Positions 26,389 to 34,158 of a DNA stretch of 64,000 bases are shown one piece after another. The position numbers and the translations under genes were made by a program. The stretch is from Streptomyces odontomachi (lineage in GTDB: Bacteria; Actinomycetota; Actinomycetes; Streptomycetales; Streptomycetaceae). The first letter of the stretch is position 1, and every line of letters begins with the position of its first letter. The stretch spans positions 992,001 through 1,056,000 of the forward strand of contig NZ_JAMJWG010000001.1 of assembly GCF_024435355.1 (NCBI RefSeq), given 5' to 3'. Under the pieces are notes generated by a model that saw nothing but the letters and a program-made list of their open reading frames with translations, was not told the DNA's origin and ran no database searches.

Positions 26389-27819
26389 ATGACTGAACGT
26401 GAGACAGCTGACATCCGGGGCGCACTCGCCCGACGTGACCTACTCAGAGCGCTCGGCCTCGGTGGCGCGGCGGTTGCCTCCGCTCCGCTGCTCTCGGCCT
26501 GCGGCGTGGGCGGTTCCACCAAGAAGTCCGGCAACGGCGCCGGCGATGTGAAGGGGTCCTTCAGCTGGAAGAAGGCCAAGGGCACCACCATCAAGATCCT
26601 TCAGACCCCGCACCCCTACCAGAAGGCCTTCCAGCCGCTGTTCAAGGAGTTCACCGAGCTCACCGGCATCAAGGTGGTCCCGGAACTCGTCGCCGAGGCG
26701 GACTACTTCACCAAGCTCAACACCGAACTGGCCGGCGGCAGCGGCACTCATGACGTCTTCATGACCGGTGCCTACTTCATCTGGCAGTACGGCCCGCCCG
26801 GTTGGATGGAGGACCTCGCCCCCTGGCTGAAGAACTCGGCGGCCACCCAGGCGGACTACGACTTCGAGGACATCTACCCCGGGCTGCGTTCCGCGACCCG
26901 CTGGGACTTCAAGAACGGCAGCCCGCTGGGCACCGGGGGCCAGTACGCCATCCCCTGGGGGTTCGAGACCAACGTCCTGACCTACAACAGCAGCCTGTTC
27001 AAGAAGCGGGGCATCAAGCCGGCCGAGACCTTCGACGACCTGATCCAGCTCGCCGCCGACCTCACCGACCGCAAGGCCAACCGGTACGGCATAGCCTTCC
27101 GCGGCTCGAAGTCCTGGGCCACCATCCACCCCGGATTCATGACCCAGTTCGCCCGCGAGGGCTGCCACGACTACACCGTGCAGGGCGGCAAGCTGGTCCC
27201 GGCGATGAACTCGGCCAAGGCCGTGGACTTCACCGGCAAGTGGGTCGAGATGGCGAAGAAGTCCGGGCCCACGTCCTGGACGACCTACGACTACCCCAAC
27301 TGCACCCAGGACCTCGGCGACGGCATCGCGGCCATGGTCTACGACGCGGACAGCGCCACCTACCCCAAGAACCGGCGCGGCGCCAGCGAGATGGCGGGAC
27401 ACCTCGGCTGGCACACCGGTCCGGCCGGCCCCGACGGCAACTACGCGACCAACCTGTGGACCTGGTCCCTGGCGATGAACGCGGCGTCGAAGAAGAAGCT
27501 GGCCGCCTGGCTGTTCATCCAGTGGGCCACCGGCAAGGACGCGATGAGCAAGGCCGCCCACAGCGCCGACTTCCCCGACCCGGTCCGCAAGTCGGTCTTC
27601 GACGGCACCTTCAAGCAGACCCTGGACACCTTCCCGGGCTACCTGGAGACTTTCGAGAAGGTCATCGACTCCACGAAGATCCAGTTCACGCCGCAGAAGT
27701 CGTTCTTCGAGACGACCGAGGAGTGGGCGGTCGCCCTCCAGGACATCTACGCCGGGCACGACCCCACGTCCCGGCTCAACGCACTGGCCAAGACCGTCGA
27801 CGCGAAGATCAACGCATAG
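26389..27819 (+). CDS. Carbohydrate-type ABC importer binding lipoprotein (SBP family 1)
   Basis: A 476-residue extracellular solute-binding protein. The signal contains an RR motif and a lipobox (ARRDLLRALGLGG...APLLSAC). The body shows family-1 features (KAFQPLFKEFTELTGIKV; YAIPWGFETNVLTYNSSLF; LAAWLFIQWATGKD). It probably binds a sugar, polyol or related compound. ATG at 26389 follows GGAGG by five bases. First gene of a five-gene operon with two permeases and two ATPases. Confidence 0.93.
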   Translation: MTERETADIRGALARRDLLRALGLGGAAVASAPLLSACGVGGSTKKSGNGAGDVKGSFSWKKAKGTTIKILQTPHPYQKAFQPLFKEFTELTGIKVVPELVAEADYFTKLNTELAGGSGTHDVFMTGAYFIWQYGPPGWMEDLAPWLKNSAATQADYDFEDIYPGLRSATRWDFKNGSPLGTGGQYAIPWGFETNVLTYNSSLFKKRGIKPAETFDDLIQLAADLTDRKANRYGIAFRGSKSWATIHPGFMTQFAREGCHDYTVQGGKLVPAMNSAKAVDFTGKWVEMAKKSGPTSWTTYDYPNCTQDLGDGIAAMVYDADSATYPKNRRGASEMAGHLGWHTGPAGPDGNYATNLWTWSLAMNAASKKKLAAWLFIQWATGKDAMSKAAHSADFPDPVRKSVFDGTFKQTLDTFPGYLETFEKVIDSTKIQFTPQKSFFETTEEWAVALQDIYAGHDPTSRLNALAKTVDAKINA

Positions 27820-27900
27820 CGTCGGCCCGAAGCAACGTGTAGCACCGTCCCGGGCGCACCAACCCAGCGCCCGGGCCAACGAAGCCAAGGAGACGCGCCG

Positions 27901-28860
27901 ATGACCACGACCGCCCCCGGTCGGACGTCACCCGGGCGGTCAAGACCGCCGGAAACCGGGCAGGCGGCACCCGTACCGATCCCCAGGTGGCGCCGCCGGC
28001 TGCGGCCCTACCTGCTGTCCGTGCCCGCGCTCGCGGTCGTCGTCGGCATCCTCTACCCCTTCGTCCTGGGCGTGTACTACGCGTTCCTGGACTACGCCGC
28101 CGACACCCCCAACCCGGTCTTCGTCGGCCTGCGCAACTTCCGCAGCGTGCTGGGCGACCCGGATCTGTGGCACAGCGTGCAGGTCACCCTGGAGTACGCG
28201 GGACTGGCGACCGCCGTGGAGACCGTGCTGGGGGTGGGCGTGGCGCTGCTGCTCAACCGCTCCAGCCTGGTGGGGCGGATCTTCGAGAAGGTGCTGATCC
28301 TGCCGCTGATGATCGCGCCGGTGATCGCCGCCACCACGTGGAAGCTGATGTTCAGCCCCTCGTTCGGGATCCTCAACCACGTCCTGGGGCTCGGACACGA
28401 CTTCAACTGGCTCAGCGAGGACAACGCGCTGTTCTCGGCGGTGCTGGTCGACGTCTGGATCTACACGCCGTTCGTGGCCGTGCTGGTGCTGGCCGGGGTC
28501 CGCTCGCTGCCCAGGGAACCCTTCGAGGCGTCCGACGTCGACGGCGCCAGCTGGTTCTACATGTTCCGGCGGCTGATGCTCCCGATGATGTGGCCGTACA
28601 TCCTGGTCGCGGTGATCTTCCGGCTGATGGACTGCCTGAAGATCTTCGACGTCATCTACGTGCTCACCACCGGCGGACCCGGCAACGCCACCACCACCTT
28701 GCAGGTCAACGCGTACGAGGACTCGATCACCCACTTCGACTACTCGCGGGGCAGCACCTATATGTTCCTGCTCTGGATCATCGTCTTCATCACCGCACGC
28801 TTCCTGGTGAGCGTGCTGGGAAGGGCCCAGCGGCGCGCCGCCGGGGCGGAGGAGAGCTGA
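27901..28860 (+). CDS. Carbohydrate ABC importer permease 1 (UgpA/MalF type)
   Basis: A 319-residue six-helix permease. The EAA loop that contacts the ATPase reads EASDVDGASWFYMFRRLMLP, and helix 1 is LSVPALAVVVGILYPFVLG. AAGGAG lies eight bases before ATG 27901. The N-terminal 38 residues are polar and Pro-rich. The stop overlaps the next gene's ATG (TGATG). Confidence 0.93.
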   Translation: MTTTAPGRTSPGRSRPPETGQAAPVPIPRWRRRLRPYLLSVPALAVVVGILYPFVLGVYYAFLDYAADTPNPVFVGLRNFRSVLGDPDLWHSVQVTLEYAGLATAVETVLGVGVALLLNRSSLVGRIFEKVLILPLMIAPVIAATTWKLMFSPSFGILNHVLGLGHDFNWLSEDNALFSAVLVDVWIYTPFVAVLVLAGVRSLPREPFEASDVDGASWFYMFRRLMLPMMWPYILVAVIFRLMDCLKIFDVIYVLTTGGPGNATTTLQVNAYEDSITHFDYSRGSTYMFLLWIIVFITARFLVSVLGRAQRRAAGAEES

Positions 28861-29753
28861 TGGCCACCCACCCACCCACTCCTGAGGCAGCGGGGAAGCC
28901 CTCGAGGCGGCGGGGGAGGGTCACCCCCGGCGGCGTCATGGCCGATCTGCTGATCGTCTTCTGGTTCGCCTTCTCCCTCTTCCCCATCGTCTGGATGCTG
29001 CTGCTCTCGCTGAAGAGCAACACGGAGCAGACGTCCACCTACTTCTCGTTCTCTCCCACCCTGGAGAACTACTCCACCGTCCTCAGCTCCAAGGGCACCA
29101 CCCTGACCAGCGTCGACTTCAAGGGTGCGCTGCTCAACAGCGTGCTCGCGTCCGGCGGTGCGGTCCTGGTGTCGCTGGTGATCGGGATCCCGGCCGCCTA
29201 CGCCGCCGGACGGTGGAAGTTCCGCGGATCCGACGACCTGATGTTCCAGATGCTCTCGTTCCGCTTCGCGCCGGAGCTGATGGTGATCGTCCCGCTGTTC
29301 GTCATCTACCACCAGCTGGACCTCTTCGACACCCGGGTCGGCATGGTCTGGGTGCTGCAACTGGTGACGATGCCGCTGGTGGTGTGGATCCTGCGGTCCT
29401 ACTTCCAGGACCTCTCGCCGGAACTCGAACAAGCCGCGCTACTCGACGGATACACCCGCAGGCGCGCCTTCCTGATGGTGGCCCTGCCGCTGGTGCGGCC
29501 CGGCATCGCCGCGTCGGCGCTGCTGGCGTTCATCTTCGCCTGGAACAACTACGTCTTCCCGCTGATCCTCACCGACAGCGGCGCCACCACCGCCACCGTC
29601 GCGGTCACCAAGTTCCTCGGCGGGGGCGGGCAGGCCTACTACAACCTCACGGCGGCCGCGGCCCTGATCGCCGCACTGCCGCCGCTCATCCTCGCCCTGA
29701 CCATCCAGCGCTACCTGGTACGCGGGCTGTCCTTCGGAGCGGTGAAAGCCTGA
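28860..29753 (+). CDS. Carbohydrate ABC importer permease 2 (UgpE/MalG type)
   Basis: A 297-residue six-helix permease with EAA loop EQAALLDGYTRRRAFLMVALP and terminal FAWNNYVFPLILT, typical of MalG/UgpE partners. ATG at 28860 overlaps the upstream stop. The first 27 codons (HPPTPEAAGKPSRRRGRV) are unlike the family, and their DNA resembles the palindromic repeat at 26281, so they may be repeat-derived; the ATG at 28938 (MADLLIVF) is a possible alternative start. Stop overlaps the next ATG. Confidence 0.92.
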   Translation: MATHPPTPEAAGKPSRRRGRVTPGGVMADLLIVFWFAFSLFPIVWMLLLSLKSNTEQTSTYFSFSPTLENYSTVLSSKGTTLTSVDFKGALLNSVLASGGAVLVSLVIGIPAAYAAGRWKFRGSDDLMFQMLSFRFAPELMVIVPLFVIYHQLDLFDTRVGMVWVLQLVTMPLVVWILRSYFQDLSPELEQAALLDGYTRRRAFLMVALPLVRPGIAASALLAFIFAWNNYVFPLILTDSGATTATVAVTKFLGGGGQAYYNLTAAAALIAALPPLILALTIQRYLVRGLSFGAVKA

Positions 29754-30931
29754 TGGCAACGGTCGAACTGGAGAAGGTCCGCAAGACCTACGGCAAGACC
29801 CTCGCCCTGGACGAGCTCTCCCTGCACCTGGCCGACGGCGAGTTCTTCGTGCTGCTCGGCCCGTCGGGCGCGGGCAAGACCACCACCCTCAAGAGCGTGG
29901 CCGGGCTCCAGGAGGTCGACGCCGGCCGGATCCTGATCGGCGGCACCGACATGACGCAGGTGGAGCCGTACGAGCGCAACGTCGCGATGGCGTTCGAGAG
30001 CTATGCCCTCTACCCCCAGAAGACGGTCTTCGACAACCTCGCCTCCCCGCTGCGCTCCGGCAGGACCGGCCGGTACACCGCACGGCAACAGAGCGAGCGC
30101 ATCGAGGCGGTGACCACCACCCTCGGCATCGACACCCTGCTCAAGCGCTTCCCCCGCGAACTCTCCAACGGCCAGCGCCAGCGGGTGGCCCTGGGCCGTG
30201 TCCTGGTGCGCCCGGCCGACGTCTACCTGCTCGACGAACCGCTGTCCCACCTCGACGCCAAGCTTCGGGCCGCCATGCGCGCGGAGCTCAAGAGCCTCGG
30301 CGAACTCTCCTCCACCACCACCTTCTACGTCACCCACGACTACCAGGAGGCACTGGCCCTCGGCGACCGGATCGGCATCCTGCGCGCGGGGACGCTGGTC
30401 CAGGTCGGCACCCCGCAGCAGGTCTGGTCGCAGCCGGTGGACACCTTCGCCGCCAAGGCGCTCGGCCAGCCGGAGATCAACCTGCTCGACGGCGAGGTGG
30501 TGGACGGCCGGATCGTCGCCGCAGGCGGATCCGTGACCGTCCCCGCCCCCGAGCCGGGACTGCCGCCGGGCACCCCCGTCCGCCTCGGCCTGCGCCCCCG
30601 TGACCTGGAGCTGACCGGCGCGGATCCGACCGGACCGCGGAAGACGCCGGAGGCCGCCGACACCTTGGTCGTGCCCGGCAAGGTCCGGCTGGCGGAGCGG
30701 TTGGGACGACTGGTCGAGCTCAGTGTCGACATCGACGGAGCCGAGCTGATCGTGGTCTCCTCCAGCGACCGGGCCCCCGCGGAAGGGGACACCGTCCGGC
30801 TGGCCGTCCCGCTCGACCTGGTGCACGTCTTCGCCGGTGGCGAGAGGGGCGAGGAGACCGCCCGACTGGGCTCGGCGGCGCCCCCTCGCACCGACACCGA
30901 CCGTCCGCAGCCCGCACAGGAGACCCGATGA
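29753..30931 (+). CDS. Carbohydrate ABC importer ATPase 1 (MalK-like)
   Basis: A 392-residue ATPase with Walker A GPSGAGKTT, signature LSNGQRQRV (Asn for Gly), Walker B VYLLDEPLSHLD and switch His in YVTHDYQEAL. A C-terminal TOBE-type regulatory domain follows from about residue 235 (LRPRDLEL). ATG overlaps the permease stop (TGATG). It differs clearly from the ATPase encoded next, so the pair probably forms a heterodimer. The C-terminal 25 residues are Pro/Thr-rich. Confidence 0.93.
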   Translation: MATVELEKVRKTYGKTLALDELSLHLADGEFFVLLGPSGAGKTTTLKSVAGLQEVDAGRILIGGTDMTQVEPYERNVAMAFESYALYPQKTVFDNLASPLRSGRTGRYTARQQSERIEAVTTTLGIDTLLKRFPRELSNGQRQRVALGRVLVRPADVYLLDEPLSHLDAKLRAAMRAELKSLGELSSTTTFYVTHDYQEALALGDRIGILRAGTLVQVGTPQQVWSQPVDTFAAKALGQPEINLLDGEVVDGRIVAAGGSVTVPAPEPGLPPGTPVRLGLRPRDLELTGADPTGPRKTPEAADTLVVPGKVRLAERLGRLVELSVDIDGAELIVVSSSDRAPAEGDTVRLAVPLDLVHVFAGGERGEETARLGSAAPPRTDTDRPQPAQETR

Positions 30932-32079
30932 CCACCCAGGCCAAGGCGGCGCCGATCGCCAAGGACCTCGTCCTGGACGCGCTGCGCAAGACCTACAGCG
31001 CTCGTGGACGCGAGCCCTTCGAGGCGGTACGAGGCATCGACCTGGCGGTGGAACCGGGCGAACTGGTCGCCATCCTCGGCCCCTCGGGCTGCGGCAAGAC
31101 CACCACTCTGCGGATGATCGCCGGCCTGGAGACGGTCACCTCGGGCGACATCCGCATCGGCGGCCGGTCGATGCCGCACCTGCCGCCGGGAAAGCGGAAC
31201 ATCGGCGTGGCGTTCGAGAGCTACGCCCTCTACCCGCCGCTGACCGTGCGGGAGAACATCGCCTACGGTCTGCGGGCCCGCGGTGTGAAGGACGCCTCTC
31301 GGCAGGTGGACGCGCTGGCCGAGCGGCTGCGGATGACCGAGCTGCTGCCGCTGCGTCCGGCCGGTCTGTCCAGCGGGCAGAAGCAGCGGGTGGCACTGGC
31401 CCGCGCCCTCATCCGCAACCCGCCGGTGCTCCTGCTCGACGAGCCGCTGTCCCACCTCGACGCCTCCCACCGCCAGCAGGTCCGCCGTGAACTGCGCCTG
31501 CTGCAACGCGAGTTCGGCTACACCACGATCGTGGTCACGCACGACCAGCTGGAGGCGTTGAGCATGGCGGACCGCATCGCGGTCATGGACGCAGGCGTCA
31601 TCCAGCAGTTCGGCACCCCGGACGAGATCTTCGACGACCCGTGCAACCAGTTCGTGGCGGACTTCGTGGGCGAGCCCAAGATCAACCTGATCCAGGGCAT
31701 CGTGGAGCGCCGGGAGGACCAGGTGTTCGTCCGTATCGGCGACGCGTCCGCGGTGCGCACCGCGGCCCGCGAACCCGAGCACGGCCGCACCGTCGTGGTC
31801 GGTCTCAGACCGCAGGACTGCCGCTTCGACGCCGCGGACGGGACGTCGGTGGTGGCGGGCGAGGTCGTGGTCCACGAGGACCTGCTGGAGTTCGGCCTGG
31901 CCACGGTGGCGGTGGGCACGGGACCGGGAGCATCTGCTGTGCCCGCACAGCAGGACGGGAGGGTGGTCGCCCAGACCCCGGCGAACCTGACGCCGCGCCG
32001 GGGCGAGACGGTGCGGTTCTGGGCTCCGCCGGAGCGGGTCTACCTCTTCGACGCCACGACCGGGGAGCGCCTGCGCTGA
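30928..32079 (+). CDS. Carbohydrate ABC importer ATPase 2 (MalK-like)
   Basis: A 383-residue ATPase: Walker A GPSGCGKTT, signature LSSGQKQRV, Walker B VLLLDEPLSHLD, switch His in VVTHDQLEAL, then an OB/TOBE regulatory domain (GLRPQDCRF). The start overlaps the previous stop (ATGA). Two distinct MalK-like ATPases in one operon are also found in the GlpSTPQV glycerol importers of rhizobia, which suggests a polyol-like substrate as one option. Last gene of the operon. Confidence 0.93.
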   Translation: MTTQAKAAPIAKDLVLDALRKTYSARGREPFEAVRGIDLAVEPGELVAILGPSGCGKTTTLRMIAGLETVTSGDIRIGGRSMPHLPPGKRNIGVAFESYALYPPLTVRENIAYGLRARGVKDASRQVDALAERLRMTELLPLRPAGLSSGQKQRVALARALIRNPPVLLLDEPLSHLDASHRQQVRRELRLLQREFGYTTIVVTHDQLEALSMADRIAVMDAGVIQQFGTPDEIFDDPCNQFVADFVGEPKINLIQGIVERREDQVFVRIGDASAVRTAAREPEHGRTVVVGLRPQDCRFDAADGTSVVAGEVVVHEDLLEFGLATVAVGTGPGASAVPAQQDGRVVAQTPANLTPRRGETVRFWAPPERVYLFDATTGERLR

Positions 32080-32197
32080 ACCGCCGGGGGCGGCGCCCCG
32101 GTCGGTGCCGGAGCGCCGCACTGACCGGACGTCACCTCGGAGGAGCACGGCAGGGGTGAGGAGTACGGCAGGGGTGGCGGGTGGTGCACCCGATCGC

Positions 32198-32959
32198 TCA
32201 CCGGCCCGTCGTCGTCTTCGCCCTCAGCCAGTCGGCGTAGCGCGTGGGGGCGATGCGGGCGCCCTGGGGTGCGACGAGGACGTCGCCGTGTGCGGCGGCG
32301 AACATGCCGGCGGTGTCGTCCACGGTCACCGAGCGCGTGTCGCCCTGGGCGGCGAGGGTGATCCTGCCCAGTTCGTCCAGCGGGTAGGTGTCCGGTCCGC
32401 CGAGGTTGAGGGTGCCGTTCAGGGGCGCTCCGGCCGCGACGTCGCTCACCGTCGCGGCGACGTCGGCCGCCGCGACCGGCTGGAGGGGAGTGCGGGGCAG
32501 GCGCACGGTGTCGTCGTCGGCGGTCCAGGACAGGGCGGCGTCCATGAACTCCATGAACTGGGTGGCGCGGACGATGGAGTAGGGGACGGGGCCGGCTTTG
32601 AGGATGTCTTCCTGGAGGGTCTTGGCGCGGTAGTAGTCGAGCTCGGGCACCTGCTCGACACCGACGATGGACAGGATGACGAAGTGCCCGGTGCCTGCCT
32701 GTTCCGCGGCGGCGAGGAGGCGGTCCATCGAGGTCTGGAAGAACGCCAGGGAGGCGTCGTCGAAGGTGGGGGAGTTGGTCAGGTTGACGACCACGTCGGC
32801 ACCGGCCAGCGCCGCGTCCACGCCCTGGCCGGTGAGGACGTCGACCCCGGTGGACAGCGAGTGGGGCACCGCCTCGTGCCCGGCCGCGTTCAGGTTCCGT
32901 ACGACCTGGGATCCGATGAGCCCGGTGCCGCCGATGACTGCGAACCGCATGGTGTGCAT
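32198..32959 (-). CDS. NAD(P)H-binding atypical SDR (NmrA-like)
   Basis: A 253-residue atypical short-chain dehydrogenase. The nucleotide-binding loop is FAVIGGTGLIGSQVVR; later VVVNLTNSP, DYYRAKTLQEDIL (YxxxK) and YSIVRATQFMEFMD follow the NmrA/extended-SDR pattern. It may be an oxidoreductase or a redox sensor. ATG at 32959 has GAGGCGGG four bases upstream; the ATG three codons later is the alternative. Divergent from nothing obvious; no operon partner. Confidence 0.85.
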   Translation of the reverse strand: MHTMRFAVIGGTGLIGSQVVRNLNAAGHEAVPHSLSTGVDVLTGQGVDAALAGADVVVNLTNSPTFDDASLAFFQTSMDRLLAAAEQAGTGHFVILSIVGVEQVPELDYYRAKTLQEDILKAGPVPYSIVRATQFMEFMDAALSWTADDDTVRLPRTPLQPVAAADVAATVSDVAAGAPLNGTLNLGGPDTYPLDELGRITLAAQGDTRSVTVDDTAGMFAAAHGDVLVAPQGARIAPTRYADWLRAKTTTGR

Positions 32960-33068
32960 CCCGCCTCTGCTCTGTCCGATATAGACAGGATGGATCTTAT
33001 GACTGATCCTCGGCTGAGCCTGAGATGACACTGCGGGGGCGCGGTGATGGTGGCTGCGGCGGCGGTGG

Positions 33069-33341
33069 CTAGTGCATCCAGACCAGGACCGCGATCCTGA
33101 TCTGCTGCTCCTGCCGTGCGATCACGTACTCCAGGAGGACGGGCTCACCGCGGACCTCCAGGGAGTACCGCAGCCCGGTGTCGTCCATCGGATCACCCGG
33201 AGGCTGCCGGCCGAGGTCGATGGCTCCGCCGACCTCGAGGGCGAGGGCACGCAGGAAGTTCGTCGTCGCCTTCGCCAGGCCCTCAGGCATGGCGAGGACG
33301 GTCTGCGCCGGGATCTCCTCGGCCCAGACGGACCAGCTCAC
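33069..33341 (-). CDS. Small RelE/ParE-like protein, possible toxin
   Basis: A 90-residue protein. The end (GLRYSLEVRGEPVLLEYVI, ARQEQQIRIAVLVWMH) resembles the last strands of RelE/ParE-superfamily toxins, where a basic strand leads to a buried beta-strand with a terminal Arg/His; the N-terminal LAKATTNFLRALALEV would be the helical hairpin. The similarity is by pattern only. GTG at 33341 overlaps the stop of the upstream gene (GTGA), the tight coupling common in toxin-antitoxin pairs. Confidence 0.6.
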   Translation of the reverse strand: MSWSVWAEEIPAQTVLAMPEGLAKATTNFLRALALEVGGAIDLGRQPPGDPMDDTGLRYSLEVRGEPVLLEYVIARQEQQIRIAVLVWMH

Positions 33342-33619
33342 TGCACTCCCTCGACGCGGGCGGCCAGGGTGCTGAGCGGAATGAGGGCCCGGCCGGCGGC
33401 GGCGTTGGCCCGGCTGCGGTCGGCCTGAGGGGCGGCGTTGAGCATGGCGGTCTTCCACCAGCGGTGCATGACCTCGGGCACCTCGGCGGCCTCGGCGGCG
33501 AGCACCTGGCCGTAGAAGCGGGCTCGGTCGCCACCGGTCAGGGCGTCCCCGATGTCGTTGATCGTATGGGGGATGGCTGTGGCGCCGCCGTCTACGGGAC
33601 CGTCTGGCTGAACAGTCAT
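33338..33619 (-). CDS. Small DUF6247-like protein, possible antitoxin
   Basis: A 93-residue protein with an acidic, Gly-rich N-terminus and a helical body (INDIGDALTGGDRARFYGQV, MHRWWKTAMLNAAPQAD). From memory it resembles DUF6247, a small actinobacterial family often placed directly upstream of a RelE-like gene. ATG at 33619 follows GGGGAGG by eight bases. It is coupled by GTGA to the RelE-like gene, so I infer an antitoxin-toxin order. Confidence 0.6.
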   Translation of the reverse strand: MTVQPDGPVDGGATAIPHTINDIGDALTGGDRARFYGQVLAAEAAEVPEVMHRWWKTAMLNAAPQADRSRANAAAGRALIPLSTLAARVEGVQ

Positions 33620-33730
33620 AGAGGTGTCCTCCCCGGCATGCCGCGTCCGGTCCAGCTTAGAAGACCGGAGCACCGCACGGGGTGTCATCGGCGTGTCCGG
33701 GACCGGCGGGGCGACCCATCCGCTGCTGAC

Positions 33731-33901
33731 GGGGTCGGCGGTCGCCACTTCACGGACTGCAACGAAACCGAGACCATCGACCGGTTCTGCGGCACCCCGC
33801 AGGACGTCACCCGGTACGCCGTCGACCCGGACCCTGCGCGACGCTTGGGGGCGCGGTCCGAAGACCTGCTCGCGAGCCCGGCCGAGGCGTGTGTGGAAAC
33901 G
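33731..33901 (+). pseudogene. Short-chain dehydrogenase 3' remnant
   Basis: In one plus-strand frame the translation reads GGRHFTDCNETETIDRF, then PQDVTRYAVDPDPARRL and ARSEDLLA. This matches the C-terminal end of retinol-dehydrogenase-like SDRs (GxYFxDCxEA...YALDPDxARRLWxxSE). The rest of the enzyme is absent, so it is a relic. It lies in the 540-base gap upstream of the amino-acid permease; nothing else is recognisable there except the promoter at 34065. Confidence 0.55.
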
Positions 33902-34064
33902 GTGTCGGCTGCCCCTGTGCGCGCCCTCGCCGAGGCCGCTCGGCCACCGTCCGACGGCTGCCGTATCGCCGGCCGACTGGCCGTGTGACCAGGCACACTG
34001 CCGCTCGCCTGGCCCGTGGGACAAGGCTCGCGCCGAGGTGAGACGAGGACCTCTCCCGGGCTAC

Positions 34065-34092
34065 TTGCGCGGTACGGATAAAAATCTAAGAT
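34065..34092 (+). promoter_or_regulatory. Predicted promoter of the APC permease
   Basis: TTGCGC (34065-34070) and TAAGAT (34087-34092) with a 16-base, AT-rich spacer, 67 bases before the ATG. This AT-rich island stands out in otherwise GC-rich DNA. Confidence 0.5.
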
Positions 34093-34158
34093 GCATGGAT
34101 CACAGATCAAAGGGCAGGTGCCCGTCCCGGTTAGCAGGCAGAGGAGACCCGCGACCTC

